Shown piece by piece: positions 41,905-51,220 of a stretch of 56,590 nt of DNA. Origin of the DNA: Lachnospiraceae bacterium (GTDB lineage Bacteria > Bacillota > Clostridia > Lachnospirales > Lachnospiraceae); NCBI GenBank assembly GCA_024684355.1, contig JAIKXA010000166.1:1-56590 (forward strand), given 5' to 3'. Numbering within the stretch: the first letter of the stretch is position 1; each line of letters starts with the position of its first letter. A model generated the notes under the pieces. That model ran no database searches. It was not told the DNA's origin and was given only the letters and a program-made list of their open reading frames with translations. Made by a program: the position numbers and the translations under genes.

Positions 41905-44721
41905 TTATCCCTTAACACATCCGGCTATCTTATAACTTACATCCTTATACTCAGCTATGAAGCCTTCGAAATCCTCCAGGATAAAGCTTATATTATCCTC
42001 TTTAACGGCGAATTCATGCTTCTTTGCTCTCTCACTCTGCTTCATTAAGCCCACTGTAGCAAGATTGCCCTTTATGGCATGCACACTTATCAGATATGAC
42101 TTATAATCCTTGGTCTGTATAAAAGACTTAAGGTCATTTATCTTACCTTCGCATGCATTGGAGAAATCTGTAAGTATCTCAGCTAAAATATCTTCATCTC
42201 CCGCACAGTGCAAAAGTGCATTATCATAATCCATATCCGGTAGAACCGATAATAAGCGCTCCTTTAAAGATCCGTCGGTTTTCAAAGCATTGCTCTGCTG
42301 CCCGATATATTCGTCCTTATCGTTATTTACAGTCTGGCTTTCTTCCTGCTTAAGATGTACCTTTTCCTCAGGCAGGTATTTCTTTACCGTATTTATCAGC
42401 TTCTTGGAATCCATAGGCTTTACCAGATAATCCGTAAAACCTGCTGCCATATACATTTCCCTGCTGCCGGATACTGCATTCGCTGTAAGCACAATAACCT
42501 TTGTATCCTTATTTAGTGAATCAGTTTCACTCTTTATCAATTTAAGTGTCTCCATACCGTCGGGATCCGGCATCATGTGGTCAAGTAGAATAAGATCATA
42601 CTTTTTCCTCTTACATAACTCCACAGCTTCCGTACCTGTACTGCAAAGCTCTGTATCTATGCCTGTATCCTTTAAGAACAATCTGACTATAGTCAGGTTG
42701 GAATTATTGTCGTCCACTGCCAGGATATGCGCATCGGAGGTATAGTCACATACATATGCTTTTTCCGAATTGCTGTCTTTATTGGAATAATCCTCTTTTG
42801 CAGGGGTACTGTCAAATACTCCTACAGGTATGGTTACGCGGAACTCGGAACCTTTTCCGTATTCGCTGTACACAGTTATCTCTCCGCCCATGGAATCAAC
42901 GATGCTCTTGACTATTGTAAGTCCCAGTCCTGTACCCTCTATACTGCTGTTCTGCTTACGGTCCGCTCTGGCAAACGCATCAAACAGTGTGTTGATCTCG
43001 TCCTTCTTGATACCGCGTCCTGTATCCTTAACCGATATCTTAAGCTCAAAGCTCTTCTCATCCGTATAGCTTCCGTCAAATGTTACATCTATCGAGCCTT
43101 TATCCGTATATTTTACCGCATTGCTGATTATATTGACCAATATCTGTTTGAGCCTTGATTCGTCACCTATCTGTCCGTCAGGTATATCTGTATTAATATG
43201 AGTCTTAAGTAAAAGCGACTTATTCTCCGCTCTTTCCAATAGCATGGGCATGGTCTCGGAAAGGACTTTCGAAAAGCTGTATTCTTCCTCGAGTATCTCC
43301 ATTTTACCCGCTTCTATCTTAGAGAAATCAAGTACATCGTTAACCAGAGTAAGCAACATATGTCCCGAACTTCTGACCGTCTTTGCATACTGGTCGATGA
43401 CTTCATCCTTGTTTTCCTTTAAGATTATCTCATTCATACCGAGGATGGAGTTGATAGGCGTACGGATCTCGTGTGACATGCTGGCTAAGAACTTTGTCTT
43501 TGCATCGGACAGATCAACAGCTCTCTGCTTCTCCTCGTATATCTTCTTCAGATCGTCAACCTGCTGGATAACGACAAATACGAGCAGGAACGCAAGACCT
43601 ATCAGCATGGGCAGATCATCGCTCTTTAAAGTCATAAACATGAGAACATATATCTCAGCGGTACAGAATACAAGGAATCCGAGGAAACCGATGACCGTGT
43701 ACTTGTATTTGCTGAAGTTTCCTTTTTTGATATCAACGATAAGTATAATAAATCCTGTTAAAACGAGAATGCCGAGTACGATATCAATAGGTACAAGCGA
43801 CTTGTTAAAGGGCTGTATCCCGGTAAAATGCAGCACGGTCCAGAATGCGGTATTTATCGAACAACAGATAAGAAGTATCGACATTATCCTCTTATAGCGT
43901 GCACGCTGTACCGAATTAACATACAGGATGAAGCCGAAAGGCATCAGCAAACAGAACATGTAATTGGCTATTCCGTCAACATGGTAATGTCCGAATGTAA
44001 ACGGATACAAAAATGAGTTGGTAACCAGCCATGCAGCTACTATAAATACACCGAGAGCACCGTAGAGCATCTTCATCTTCTGACGATACCAGACCATAAG
44101 TCCAAGTCCTATAAATATAACGATCAAAGAAAATGCCAAAAGCACTAACGCAAAACAGAAGGAAAAACCATATCTCTCAAACAGGAAGGAGTATACTCCG
44201 TTTACTGTTGTCACGAATGTCTCAGGTACTACCTCGGGACGACTGAAACTCGTATTTCTGACTATCTTTATCTCCTGTCCGCTGTCCTCGTCATAAAGCG
44301 GTATGGTAACATAAAATGATTTTACATGCCCCCCGGGTATTGAAGAATCATCTATAATGGTCAATTCACGGCTCTTTTCCCCGCCTATATATACAGAAAC
44401 TTCAGTATAAGCACTAAAACAAAGCACCTGATTATTATAGATATTGTCAGGCAGCTTTGACGTAACGGTAAAATCACCGTTATATACCTTATTGTCTCTG
44501 AAAGTGCGTCCGGTCTCAAAAGTATTGCCTTCTGCGTCCACCACGGTCCAGCTTTCTATGAACCGACGCTCGTCCCTATGTATTGTGCTTTCTTTGTCAA
44601 AAATACTGTAGATTACCATAAACATTATGGTAAACGCCAGAAACATGAAAAAGAATATTTTCGATGCATACATTACGTTATTGTATGCATTTCCGGCCGG
44701 TTTATCTCCCGATCTTTGCAT
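41905..44721 (-). CDS. Hybrid sensor histidine kinase with 7TM-type sensor
   Basis: A 938-residue membrane kinase. TM1 is about 20-40, an extracellular beta-rich domain spans about 45-180 and about seven further helices span 187-386. This is the layout of 7TMR-DISM-type sensors. A short coiled coil leads to HisKA with MSHEIRTPINSILG (H417). HATPase has NIISNAVKYTD and GTGLGLTIVKS. REC has HILAVDDNNSNL and LLDHMMPDPDG (D714). HPt has VHAIKGNLATVGL (H881). Like the kinase at 33.2 kb it lacks a DNA-binding output domain and no partner is adjacent. It starts 10 bases after the YD-type protein stop. Confidence 0.92.
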   Translation of the reverse strand: MQRSGDKPAGNAYNNVMYASKIFFFMFLAFTIMFMVIYSIFDKESTIHRDERRFIESWTVVDAEGNTFETGRTFRDNKVYNGDFTVTSKLPDNIYNNQVLCFSAYTEVSVYIGGEKSRELTIIDDSSIPGGHVKSFYVTIPLYDEDSGQEIKIVRNTSFSRPEVVPETFVTTVNGVYSFLFERYGFSFCFALVLLAFSLIVIFIGLGLMVWYRQKMKMLYGALGVFIVAAWLVTNSFLYPFTFGHYHVDGIANYMFCLLMPFGFILYVNSVQRARYKRIMSILLICCSINTAFWTVLHFTGIQPFNKSLVPIDIVLGILVLTGFIILIVDIKKGNFSKYKYTVIGFLGFLVFCTAEIYVLMFMTLKSDDLPMLIGLAFLLVFVVIQQVDDLKKIYEEKQRAVDLSDAKTKFLASMSHEIRTPINSILGMNEIILKENKDEVIDQYAKTVRSSGHMLLTLVNDVLDFSKIEAGKMEILEEEYSFSKVLSETMPMLLERAENKSLLLKTHINTDIPDGQIGDESRLKQILVNIISNAVKYTDKGSIDVTFDGSYTDEKSFELKISVKDTGRGIKKDEINTLFDAFARADRKQNSSIEGTGLGLTIVKSIVDSMGGEITVYSEYGKGSEFRVTIPVGVFDSTPAKEDYSNKDSNSEKAYVCDYTSDAHILAVDDNNSNLTIVRLFLKDTGIDTELCSTGTEAVELCKRKKYDLILLDHMMPDPDGMETLKLIKSETDSLNKDTKVIVLTANAVSGSREMYMAAGFTDYLVKPMDSKKLINTVKKYLPEEKVHLKQEESQTVNNDKDEYIGQQSNALKTDGSLKERLLSVLPDMDYDNALLHCAGDEDILAEILTDFSNACEGKINDLKSFIQTKDYKSYLISVHAIKGNLATVGLMKQSERAKKHEFAVKEDNISFILEDFEGFIAEYKDVSYKIAGCVKG

Positions 44722-44731
44722 TTTCTACTCC

Positions 44732-45994
44732 TTAGGGCATTTCTGTTAATACCTTCGTTTCCATACCCAGTTCATCGTATTCATATCGTAATCCGTATTC
44801 CGTATCCATTGATTCCGTAAGATCCCCTATCAATGTCTTTGAGATATGTGTCTCATGGACCATGTTATGCACCTTATCGTATTCGTAGGTACTTATACGT
44901 TTTAAATGATCATCGATCAGATATTCTTCCTTTGATAACAAAAATCCGTTTTTATCAAATGTATAAGTTATGTTCCAGCTTTTTCTGCTTGAAAGACTTC
45001 CGTCAGCGGAGAACCACATCTTTGTTGTCTCTTCGTATATCATAAGCCCGTTGTCATCATAAGAATAACTTATGTCTTCACTGAAATACTGACTTGAATT
45101 ATGAGCTTCAGTCAATCTTCCGTCCTTGTCATATACATTTTTATATGTGACAACGGTCGGTGCAAAGGCATGATCTATTTCCTCAACAACCTTATAATCC
45201 TCGTAGACATAATCATAATAACCTGTCAGTTCCAGATCTCCCGAGCCGGCGTCATATTGTTTCCACTCAATACGGTTTCCGTTTTCATCGTACTTGTTTT
45301 CATCACGCAGTTCGGTCGCCCAGCCTGTATAAGATGACCTAAATATCCTTCCGCTCTCATCGAGGACCATTGTATAATGTATAGGATATTCTTCCGTTAC
45401 CAGATTCTCTGTGGTTCCGTAATAATCAGCATCATAGGAAGTCCATATCCCCACCGTATCAAATGTGAGCGTCCTTGTTTCTTTATCAAAAGTACTCTTA
45501 TGTGTTTTATCAGCTATCTTTATGCTATTTATAGAACCGTTTTTCCTGATATCATAATATACAGGTGCTTCTGTTGAAACAAGTTTTTTAACTTTAACTC
45601 CTTCTCCCACCAGCATATATGCACCCGATGAAAGCTTAATGGTATTACCTGATACCGCTTCAATATACTTTTTAGCCTTGATCACTTCCACCTTTTTAAA
45701 CTTAGCTGTATTGGTGATCACTGCATTCGGAGCATCGATAATGATCTTCTTTTTTCTTGCTTTGCTCGATTTAATGGTTATATCTTTGTAAGATACTGTT
45801 CTGAAGACGACAGTGCTTACATCAGGATTCTTTAAGGCGGCTTTAAGCTGTTTTTCCGTTGCCGCACGTACTGTTTTTTTAGTTGCTGCATCGGATGCGG
45901 CTTTTACTTCCTTTGTTTCCTGTAAAACAAACGGTGCTATAAGCGACAAAATAAGTAAAAGCGAAAAAACCGCAGTTTTTGTAATCCTCTTCAT
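44732..45994 (-). CDS. Secreted YD-repeat-like surface protein
   Basis: A 420-residue exported protein. The signal peptide MKRITKTAVFSLLLILSLIA is followed by a cleavable AxA-type site near KAASDAA. Residues about 40-150 look like a short beta-helix or adhesin-like segment (ALKNPDVSTVVFRTVSYKDI). The C-terminal half has repeats of the YDENGNRIEWKQYD, YDKDGRLTEAHNSS, YDDNGLMIYEE, FDKNGFLLSKEEY and YDELGMETKV type, as in Rhs/YD proteins. No lipobox or LPXTG is seen. It is the first gene of the run with the second hybrid kinase and might be a ligand or surface partner; that is only inference. Confidence 0.78.
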   Translation of the reverse strand: MKRITKTAVFSLLLILSLIAPFVLQETKEVKAASDAATKKTVRAATEKQLKAALKNPDVSTVVFRTVSYKDITIKSSKARKKKIIIDAPNAVITNTAKFKKVEVIKAKKYIEAVSGNTIKLSSGAYMLVGEGVKVKKLVSTEAPVYYDIRKNGSINSIKIADKTHKSTFDKETRTLTFDTVGIWTSYDADYYGTTENLVTEEYPIHYTMVLDESGRIFRSSYTGWATELRDENKYDENGNRIEWKQYDAGSGDLELTGYYDYVYEDYKVVEEIDHAFAPTVVTYKNVYDKDGRLTEAHNSSQYFSEDISYSYDDNGLMIYEETTKMWFSADGSLSSRKSWNITYTFDKNGFLLSKEEYLIDDHLKRISTYEYDKVHNMVHETHISKTLIGDLTESMDTEYGLRYEYDELGMETKVLTEMP

Positions 45995-46133
45995 ACCTTC
46001 TCCTTGTACCCCATCAAACTGACAACAAACTGTTTCGCGGTTACCCTGACTGCTTTACGGGCATTCACGAATTGCTCGTACTATCAATATTACATCAGTA
46101 TATATTTTACCACATAGCCTGTCAAAATGCTAC

Positions 46134-46164
46134 AAAAAAATACCTGCCGTTTATACGACAGGTA
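46134..46164 (-). terminator. Intrinsic terminator of the VOC gene
   Basis: Minus strand TACCTGTCGT/ACGGCAGGTA stem with a 4-base loop followed by TTTTTTT, just after the VOC stop codon. Confidence 0.85.
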
Positions 46165-46176
46165 CACGTTTTTGTT

Positions 46177-46602
46177 TTATTTCATATTCTTTATAAACTG
46201 CATCTGAGGGCTTCTCTCATCGATCTGCATAAGCTCTATTTTATTGCCGTCCGGATCGTGGGTCCAGCACTGCCAGTTAAAATCGGCACCCTGCTTGGGA
46301 GCATCATCCTGAGGAGCACCGGTCTCCACTATCTTTTTCCAGATCTCATGTAAATCATCAACCGCTACGCAGAGATGGAAAAATCCGATATTCTCGTCCT
46401 TATAAGGTATCTCTTTTGTTCCGCCGTAGAAGAGCTCTATAAACTGGCCTCCGCCCGCGTACAGATAAACGATCCAGGGCTCACCGTTTTCGGGCTTCGG
46501 GATATCAAATGCACGCTTGAACCCCAGTGTCTTCTCATAGAACCCTATAGACTTATCCATATCCTTTACATTAAATGCCACATGCGCAATACCCGTTACC
46601 AT
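46177..46602 (-). CDS. VOC/glyoxalase family protein
   Basis: A 141-residue vicinal-oxygen-chelate protein with two beta-alpha-beta-beta-beta modules. Opening GIAHVAFNVKDMDKSIGFYE (first His ligand in AHVAF) is followed by YAGGGQFIELFYGG, FFHLCVAVDDLHEIWKKI and WTHDPDGNKIELMQI (Glu ligand). Lactoylglutathione lyase (GloA) and related enzymes share this pattern, but substrate cannot be assigned. GAGGAGG precedes the ATG. The gene is monocistronic with its own terminator. Confidence 0.85.
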   Translation of the reverse strand: MVTGIAHVAFNVKDMDKSIGFYEKTLGFKRAFDIPKPENGEPWIVYLYAGGGQFIELFYGGTKEIPYKDENIGFFHLCVAVDDLHEIWKKIVETGAPQDDAPKQGADFNWQCWTHDPDGNKIELMQIDERSPQMQFIKNMK

Positions 46603-46776
46603 ACATTTCCTCCTCGTTTTTTGTGATACACCTGAAAAGTTGTTAACTTATCGCCGGCTTATTGTTATATAAGACTGATCATTATCAAATTCCGGTACGA
46701 GTCCATGGTAACATATTGCTGTATGTATTATCCATACCTTCATGTGGTATTATCTTGTCCATCCGCCTTCGCTGCG

Positions 46777-47238
46777 CTAAGAGACGGGTGATATCTTCAT
46801 ATTAATTACAAAATCATATAATTCTTCCGCAACCAGATCGACACCCGCCGGATCGAGCTTCCCCGAAGCATCAAGGAAAGATGCGTCCTTAAGCTTTTCC
46901 TCGAACTCTTCACTGTGATCCTGTAAAAAGCTTTGTATTTCCTGCCTTGAAGATGCAATACTTTCCTTAACATCGTCTCTCAGCTGCCCGTCCTCGGTAT
47001 AGATATTATCATCGGACTTATTTTGGGTCGACAGCTTATTGGCCGCGTAGCTTATAAGGTACGGATAAACTTCGCCGATAGATATCTTTGCTTTTGCAGG
47101 TCTCGTTCTGTCGTATATCCGCGTATGCGTCGTATTGTTTAACTTTCTTCTGCGTCTCCTGTTAAGCAAAAACGAACCTACGCTCAGCAAGATCACCAGA
47201 AATATCAATACGAAAATAAGCAGAGCATTACGTTCCAT
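46777..47238 (-). CDS. Small N-terminally anchored membrane protein, unknown
   Basis: A 153-residue protein with one N-terminal membrane helix (LLIFVLIFLVILLSVGSFLL) followed by an Arg/Lys-rich stretch (NRRRRRKLNN). It faces the cytosol, with an acidic helical remainder ending LYDFVINMKISPVS. No family is recognised. The ATG is 3 bases after the HD-GYP stop codon, so translation is coupled. A role in anchoring or modulating the HD-GYP regulator is possible but unproven. The 174-bp gap before the VOC gene has no ORF or clear terminator. Confidence 0.7.
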   Translation of the reverse strand: MERNALLIFVLIFLVILLSVGSFLLNRRRRRKLNNTTHTRIYDRTRPAKAKISIGEVYPYLISYAANKLSTQNKSDDNIYTEDGQLRDDVKESIASSRQEIQSFLQDHSEEFEEKLKDASFLDASGKLDPAGVDLVAEELYDFVINMKISPVS

Positions 47239-47241
47239 CCG

Positions 47242-49110
47242 TTATTTCTCCCTCATCTCATATGCCACATCTTCGTCTATCATTTCTATCATGATCTTAG
47301 CAAAAGCAGGATCAAACTGGACTCCGGAACACTTTTCTATTTCGGCACGGACTGTGTCCTGAGGCAGCGGGTCACGGTAGCTTCTGCGGCTCGTCATAGC
47401 ATCATATGCGTCAGCTACGGCTATTATCCTGGCCTCTTCAGGTATATCGGTTCCGGCCAAGCCGTCCGGATACCCTCTGCCGTCAAACCTCTCATGATGC
47501 CAGCGTGCTCCCGTAAACAGTTTCGGAAGCTCCTTAATATTTTTAAGTATCCTGGCACCCATAACAGGATGATTTTTAATAAGAGCAAACTCGTCATCGG
47601 TAAGCTTTGCGGGCTTATTGATGACCGCATCGGGAACACCGATCTTTCCTACATCATGAAGTATGCCCATGATGTAGATATTATCCTGATCCGAAGACGA
47701 ATACCCGTATCTCTTGGCTATCTCCCTGGCGTATCTTGCCACACGATCCGAATGACCGTTGGTATATGTGTCCTTGGCGTCTATCGCATCGGCAAGGGAC
47801 TGTACGACATGCAGGAAAAGGGATTCCATCTCTTTTGTCTTCTTTGCTACTTCCTGCTCGAGGTTAAGCTGAAGCCTGCTGAGTTCTACGGTATGTCTTA
47901 CACGCAGGATAAGAACGTTGGGCACGAAAGGCTTTTTTATAAAATCCATGGCACCCAAAGCCAGACCCTTTGTCTCGGTCTCATTGCTGTCATCTCCGGT
48001 TAAGAAGATGATCGGTATCTCAAGAGAGCTTTCCTCCTGCGCACGCAGTCTTTCAAGCGTTTCAAATCCGTCCATCTCGGGCATATTTACATCCAGCAGG
48101 ATAAGGTCAGGTTTGTTGTCTTTGATCTTTTCGAGGAGCTCCTTCCCGGACTTCATGGTGATCACTTCGATCCCGTTTTTCTCCAGGATGAATGAAGCCA
48201 TCTTAAGATTAAGGAAATCATCATCTACGATCATAACCTTGATCTTTTCATTCTTTCCGAATTCGCTGTCCGTGAAGCTTTCAAAATGGACCTCGTAGGA
48301 AATGGTGATCTTGTTCTCATGCCTCGAATACCATGTGCTCATGATACTTCCGACAACCTGTTCTATATAAACTTCCTTGATATCGGTAAGCAGCACCATG
48401 ATCTGGTTTTCCGTAGGTCTGGTAACTATATCGCTCTTTCTGAGCATATGGATTATGTGATTAAGTAACTCTTCTTTCAGCTCTTCAAACTCGTCATCAT
48501 CCCTTGTGGCAACATTGTTGATGGTCAGGAAAAGATTGCATGCATTTTTGTTGTAACGCTTGATATAACGCATGATAAAGCGGTATACGTGTACAAACTC
48601 GTCGCGGTTTAACAGCAGTGCTTTATTTGACATGTCATGCTCTTTTAACAGATCAGAGTAACGTGCAAGCGATGTCAGCTCTTCCTTTTTCGAGCCGTCA
48701 TGCTCGATGTCAAAAGGCTGCATAACCTCATCATAATCAAGCTTTTTATCAAAGATCATATTGATCTTCTTGATAAGCTCATCACTGTCGATAGTTTTGC
48801 TGAGACATCCGGCCACACCCATTTCGCCGTACATGATCTCATCATCCCTGCTGGTCTTGTTCTTAAACAGTACAATGGGAACATTTTCCGAAACGAGCTC
48901 TTTTACCGCATTGATGGTGTCCACACATCTGTCGCCTACTACCTCGGAATCGATGATGATCATATCGGGATTATTGTTTCCCCTAAGGTAATTGATCAGC
49001 ACATCACCGTTTTTAAACGCAGTAACTCTCATGTTATTGCGGCTCAAAACCTGACCTACGCTTTTAAGGGATACAGTATCCGAATCAACAAGAAATATCC
49101 ATTTAACCAT
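47242..49110 (-). CDS. REC-GGDEF-like-REC-HD-GYP c-di-GMP phosphodiesterase
   Basis: A 622-residue cytosolic regulator. The first receiver (1-125) has IIIDSEVV (D54). Residues about 150-280 (LLLNRDEFVHVYRFI, LRKSDIVTRPTENQIMVLL) look like a degenerate GGDEF-type domain without the GG(D/E)EF loop. The second receiver (288-405) has VMIVDDDFLNLKM and LLDVNMPEMDG (D340). A short coiled coil leads to HD-GYP (about 430-615) with GHSDRVARY, GILHDVGKIG and RWHHERFDGRGYPDG. All key metal ligands look present, so active c-di-GMP hydrolysis is predicted. It could receive phosphate from the two orphan hybrid kinases in this window. Confidence 0.9.
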   Translation of the reverse strand: MVKWIFLVDSDTVSLKSVGQVLSRNNMRVTAFKNGDVLINYLRGNNNPDMIIIDSEVVGDRCVDTINAVKELVSENVPIVLFKNKTSRDDEIMYGEMGVAGCLSKTIDSDELIKKINMIFDKKLDYDEVMQPFDIEHDGSKKEELTSLARYSDLLKEHDMSNKALLLNRDEFVHVYRFIMRYIKRYNKNACNLFLTINNVATRDDDEFEELKEELLNHIIHMLRKSDIVTRPTENQIMVLLTDIKEVYIEQVVGSIMSTWYSRHENKITISYEVHFESFTDSEFGKNEKIKVMIVDDDFLNLKMASFILEKNGIEVITMKSGKELLEKIKDNKPDLILLDVNMPEMDGFETLERLRAQEESSLEIPIIFLTGDDSNETETKGLALGAMDFIKKPFVPNVLILRVRHTVELSRLQLNLEQEVAKKTKEMESLFLHVVQSLADAIDAKDTYTNGHSDRVARYAREIAKRYGYSSSDQDNIYIMGILHDVGKIGVPDAVINKPAKLTDDEFALIKNHPVMGARILKNIKELPKLFTGARWHHERFDGRGYPDGLAGTDIPEEARIIAVADAYDAMTSRRSYRDPLPQDTVRAEIEKCSGVQFDPAFAKIMIEMIDEDVAYEMREK

Positions 49111-49147
49111 AAGCTACCTTCCTTTCCGGAATGCATGATTTTTTGAA

Positions 49148-50752
49148 TTATATAAAAAATGTCGATCTTGCTTTTATGATACAGCGTGTACCGGTTAAGA
49201 CCGGTTTATTGCCAAGATTATATATCGTGCTCACGGCGATATCTGATTGTTTTTCTATAGCTGTTTTTTTAAGAAACTCCGGTATCTCAAGTTCATAGTC
49301 ATTGTCGGTAGGATTAACAGCCGCCAATATCTGCTCTTCCCCTGATGACCTGACATATACCAAAGGTTTTCCCGGTGCTCCGTCACATAAGAATTCTATT
49401 TCCCCGGAATTCATCAAAGCTTTATGCGACTGCCGCACGGATATGAGTTTTTTAACTTCATTAAGCAAAGAATTTTCATCTGCAAGCTGGTCAGCGACAT
49501 TGGGTCTGTCTTCGTCGGGATCTATGGGTACATACAGACAGCTGCCGTTTTTAAGGGATGCAGCAGTTGTTTTGTCATATGTTTTAGTTGAAAAACCGGC
49601 ATTAAGATCTCTGTTCCACTGCATAGGAGATCTTGAACCGGTGCGGTTATATCCGCCCTCTACCGACGTAAGCCCCTCAATATATCTCATGCCTATCTCA
49701 TCACCGTAATAAATGTACGGCGCTCCGGGCATGGAAAGCAAAAATGCAAAAGCCATCTTGGCCAGATCACCGTCTACATACTTTCTTAACCTGTCCATAT
49801 CGTGATTGCCTGAAGGGATGCAGATAAAACCGTTACCGTCGGCTTTTTGATAGCTTTCAAGATATTTTTTTACAAACAGGGAAGCATCGCCTTTTCCGCA
49901 GAAAAACGGAGCGTCACAACGGAAAAGATCATTATAATGAGACGGGCCGAAATGGAGCAGGAAATCCATATGGAAGCCGGCCTCAATACTCTTATCCGGC
50001 TCTCCCCACTCGGACACGAGCACTGCCTCGGGGAATTCCTCATTAAGGAAGCTTCTGATATCCTGCCATAAAGCTATAGTGCCTTTGCCGTTCTCATCAT
50101 TTTTTACCATAGCGCCCGCCATATCTACACGGAAACCGTCGCATCCTTTTGACAGCCAGAATCTCATTATATTTTTCACTTCGTTGCGAGTAGCCATGGC
50201 GCCTTCGGAATCCATCGGCTGCTGCCACGGACGGTCAGGCTTGTAAAACCCGTAATTAAGTGCGGGCTGATGACTGAAAAAGTTTACCAGACAGCTTCCG
50301 TCGCGGTCCGAAATGCCGCGCAGTGACCCGTACCCTTCGGGAGACTCCCAGATATTATCGGTCCAGATATAGCGGTCGGTGTATTCATTTTTTTCAGCCT
50401 TCATACTCTCCTTAAACCAAGGGTGGTCCCAGGAAGTATGCCCGGGCACAAGGTCCAGCAGAATGTGGATCCCAAGCTTATGAGCTTCGTCAAACAGAGC
50501 CGCCAGGTCATCATTGGTCCCGTAACGCGGTGCCACTTTATAATAATCCGAAACGTCGTATCCCGCGTCACCGAACGGCGAATCAAAGCAGGGATTGATC
50601 CAGATAGCGTTACATCCCAGCCCCTTTATGTATTCAAGGTTTTCTGTGATGCCGTTAATATTTCCTATCCCGTCACCGTCAGTATCCTTAAACGACTGCG
50701 GGTATATCTCATAAAATACGGCATTTTCAAGCCAATTGCAGTTTTTGTTCAT
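49148..50752 (-). CDS. GH13 alpha-glucosidase-type enzyme
   Basis: A 534-residue cytosolic GH13 protein. The start AVFYEIYPQSFKDTDGDGIG includes the calcium-type DxDxDG loop of oligo-1,6-glucosidase relatives. Conserved regions are LLDLVPGHTS, GFRVDMAGA (nucleophile D210), VLVSEWGEP (acid/base E248) and CIPSGNHDMDR (D318). Region III is VSEWGEP rather than VGEM. It should hydrolyse alpha-glucosidic links in imported malto- or isomalto-oligosaccharides, or transfer glucosyl units. It lacks a signal peptide. It is followed 37 bases later by the HD-GYP gene. Confidence 0.9.
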   Translation of the reverse strand: MNKNCNWLENAVFYEIYPQSFKDTDGDGIGNINGITENLEYIKGLGCNAIWINPCFDSPFGDAGYDVSDYYKVAPRYGTNDDLAALFDEAHKLGIHILLDLVPGHTSWDHPWFKESMKAEKNEYTDRYIWTDNIWESPEGYGSLRGISDRDGSCLVNFFSHQPALNYGFYKPDRPWQQPMDSEGAMATRNEVKNIMRFWLSKGCDGFRVDMAGAMVKNDENGKGTIALWQDIRSFLNEEFPEAVLVSEWGEPDKSIEAGFHMDFLLHFGPSHYNDLFRCDAPFFCGKGDASLFVKKYLESYQKADGNGFICIPSGNHDMDRLRKYVDGDLAKMAFAFLLSMPGAPYIYYGDEIGMRYIEGLTSVEGGYNRTGSRSPMQWNRDLNAGFSTKTYDKTTAASLKNGSCLYVPIDPDEDRPNVADQLADENSLLNEVKKLISVRQSHKALMNSGEIEFLCDGAPGKPLVYVRSSGEEQILAAVNPTDNDYELEIPEFLKKTAIEKQSDIAVSTIYNLGNKPVLTGTRCIIKARSTFFI

Positions 50753-50778
50753 AATTTGCTCCTAATCGGTATCATTTT

Positions 50779-51118
50779 GTAACAGGGGACGGTTCTCTGT
50801 TACATTTTTTTGCCGCATACATGTGACAGGGGACGGTTCTCTGTCACCAAAAATCTTCAAAAAGTTCTCCAAAACAAATAAACACTAGAATTATTATACT
50901 ACATAATTCCCCAAAATAATATACTTAATTTAAGGAATTTTCCGTTTTGTGGAAGTCGTATGACAGAATCGTGTGACAGGGGGTGACAGGGGGGGTGACA
51001 GGGGACGGTTCTCTGTTGCGTTTTCTCCGAAAAAATGTGACAGAGAACCGTCCCCTGTCACCCTGTTGCGTTTTCTCCGAAAAAATGTGACAAAAACCGG
51101 CCCCTATCACCAAAAATG
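50779..51118. repeat. Cluster of GACAGGGGACGGTTCTCTGTC palindromic repeats
   Basis: Copies: GTAACAGGGGACGG... at 50779-50803, GTGACAGGGGACGG... at 50823-50847, and a long inverted pair at about 50996-51062 (GGGGACGGTTCTCTGTT...AACAGAGAACCGTCCCC-type arms around TTTTCTCCGAAAAAA). A tandem partial duplicate, CTGTTGCGTTTTCTCCGAAA, occurs at 51013 and 51063 and ends in a decayed arm at 51093-51110. GTGACAGGGGGTGACAGGGG at 50972-51000 is a slipped half. Such elements recur in Clostridia and are thought to be mobilised by REP-associated (IS200-like) transposases; none is present here. 50848-50940 is A/T-rich with nothing seen, and 51119-51220 is an A/T-rich leader for the xylanase. This covers the gene-free stretch 50753-51220. 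Confidence 0.85.
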
Positions 51119-51220
51119 GGCAAGATATATCAAAAATTTGCCTTTATTTTACTATTATGAACAGTCCGACATATAGTATATTATTATACAGTCAAAAAAC
51201 TATGAGAGGACTATTGGGAA

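Noticed and set aside
50779-51118. Possible CRISPR array
   Set aside because: Units are palindromic, unevenly spaced and differ in orientation; there are no unique spacers and no cas genes.
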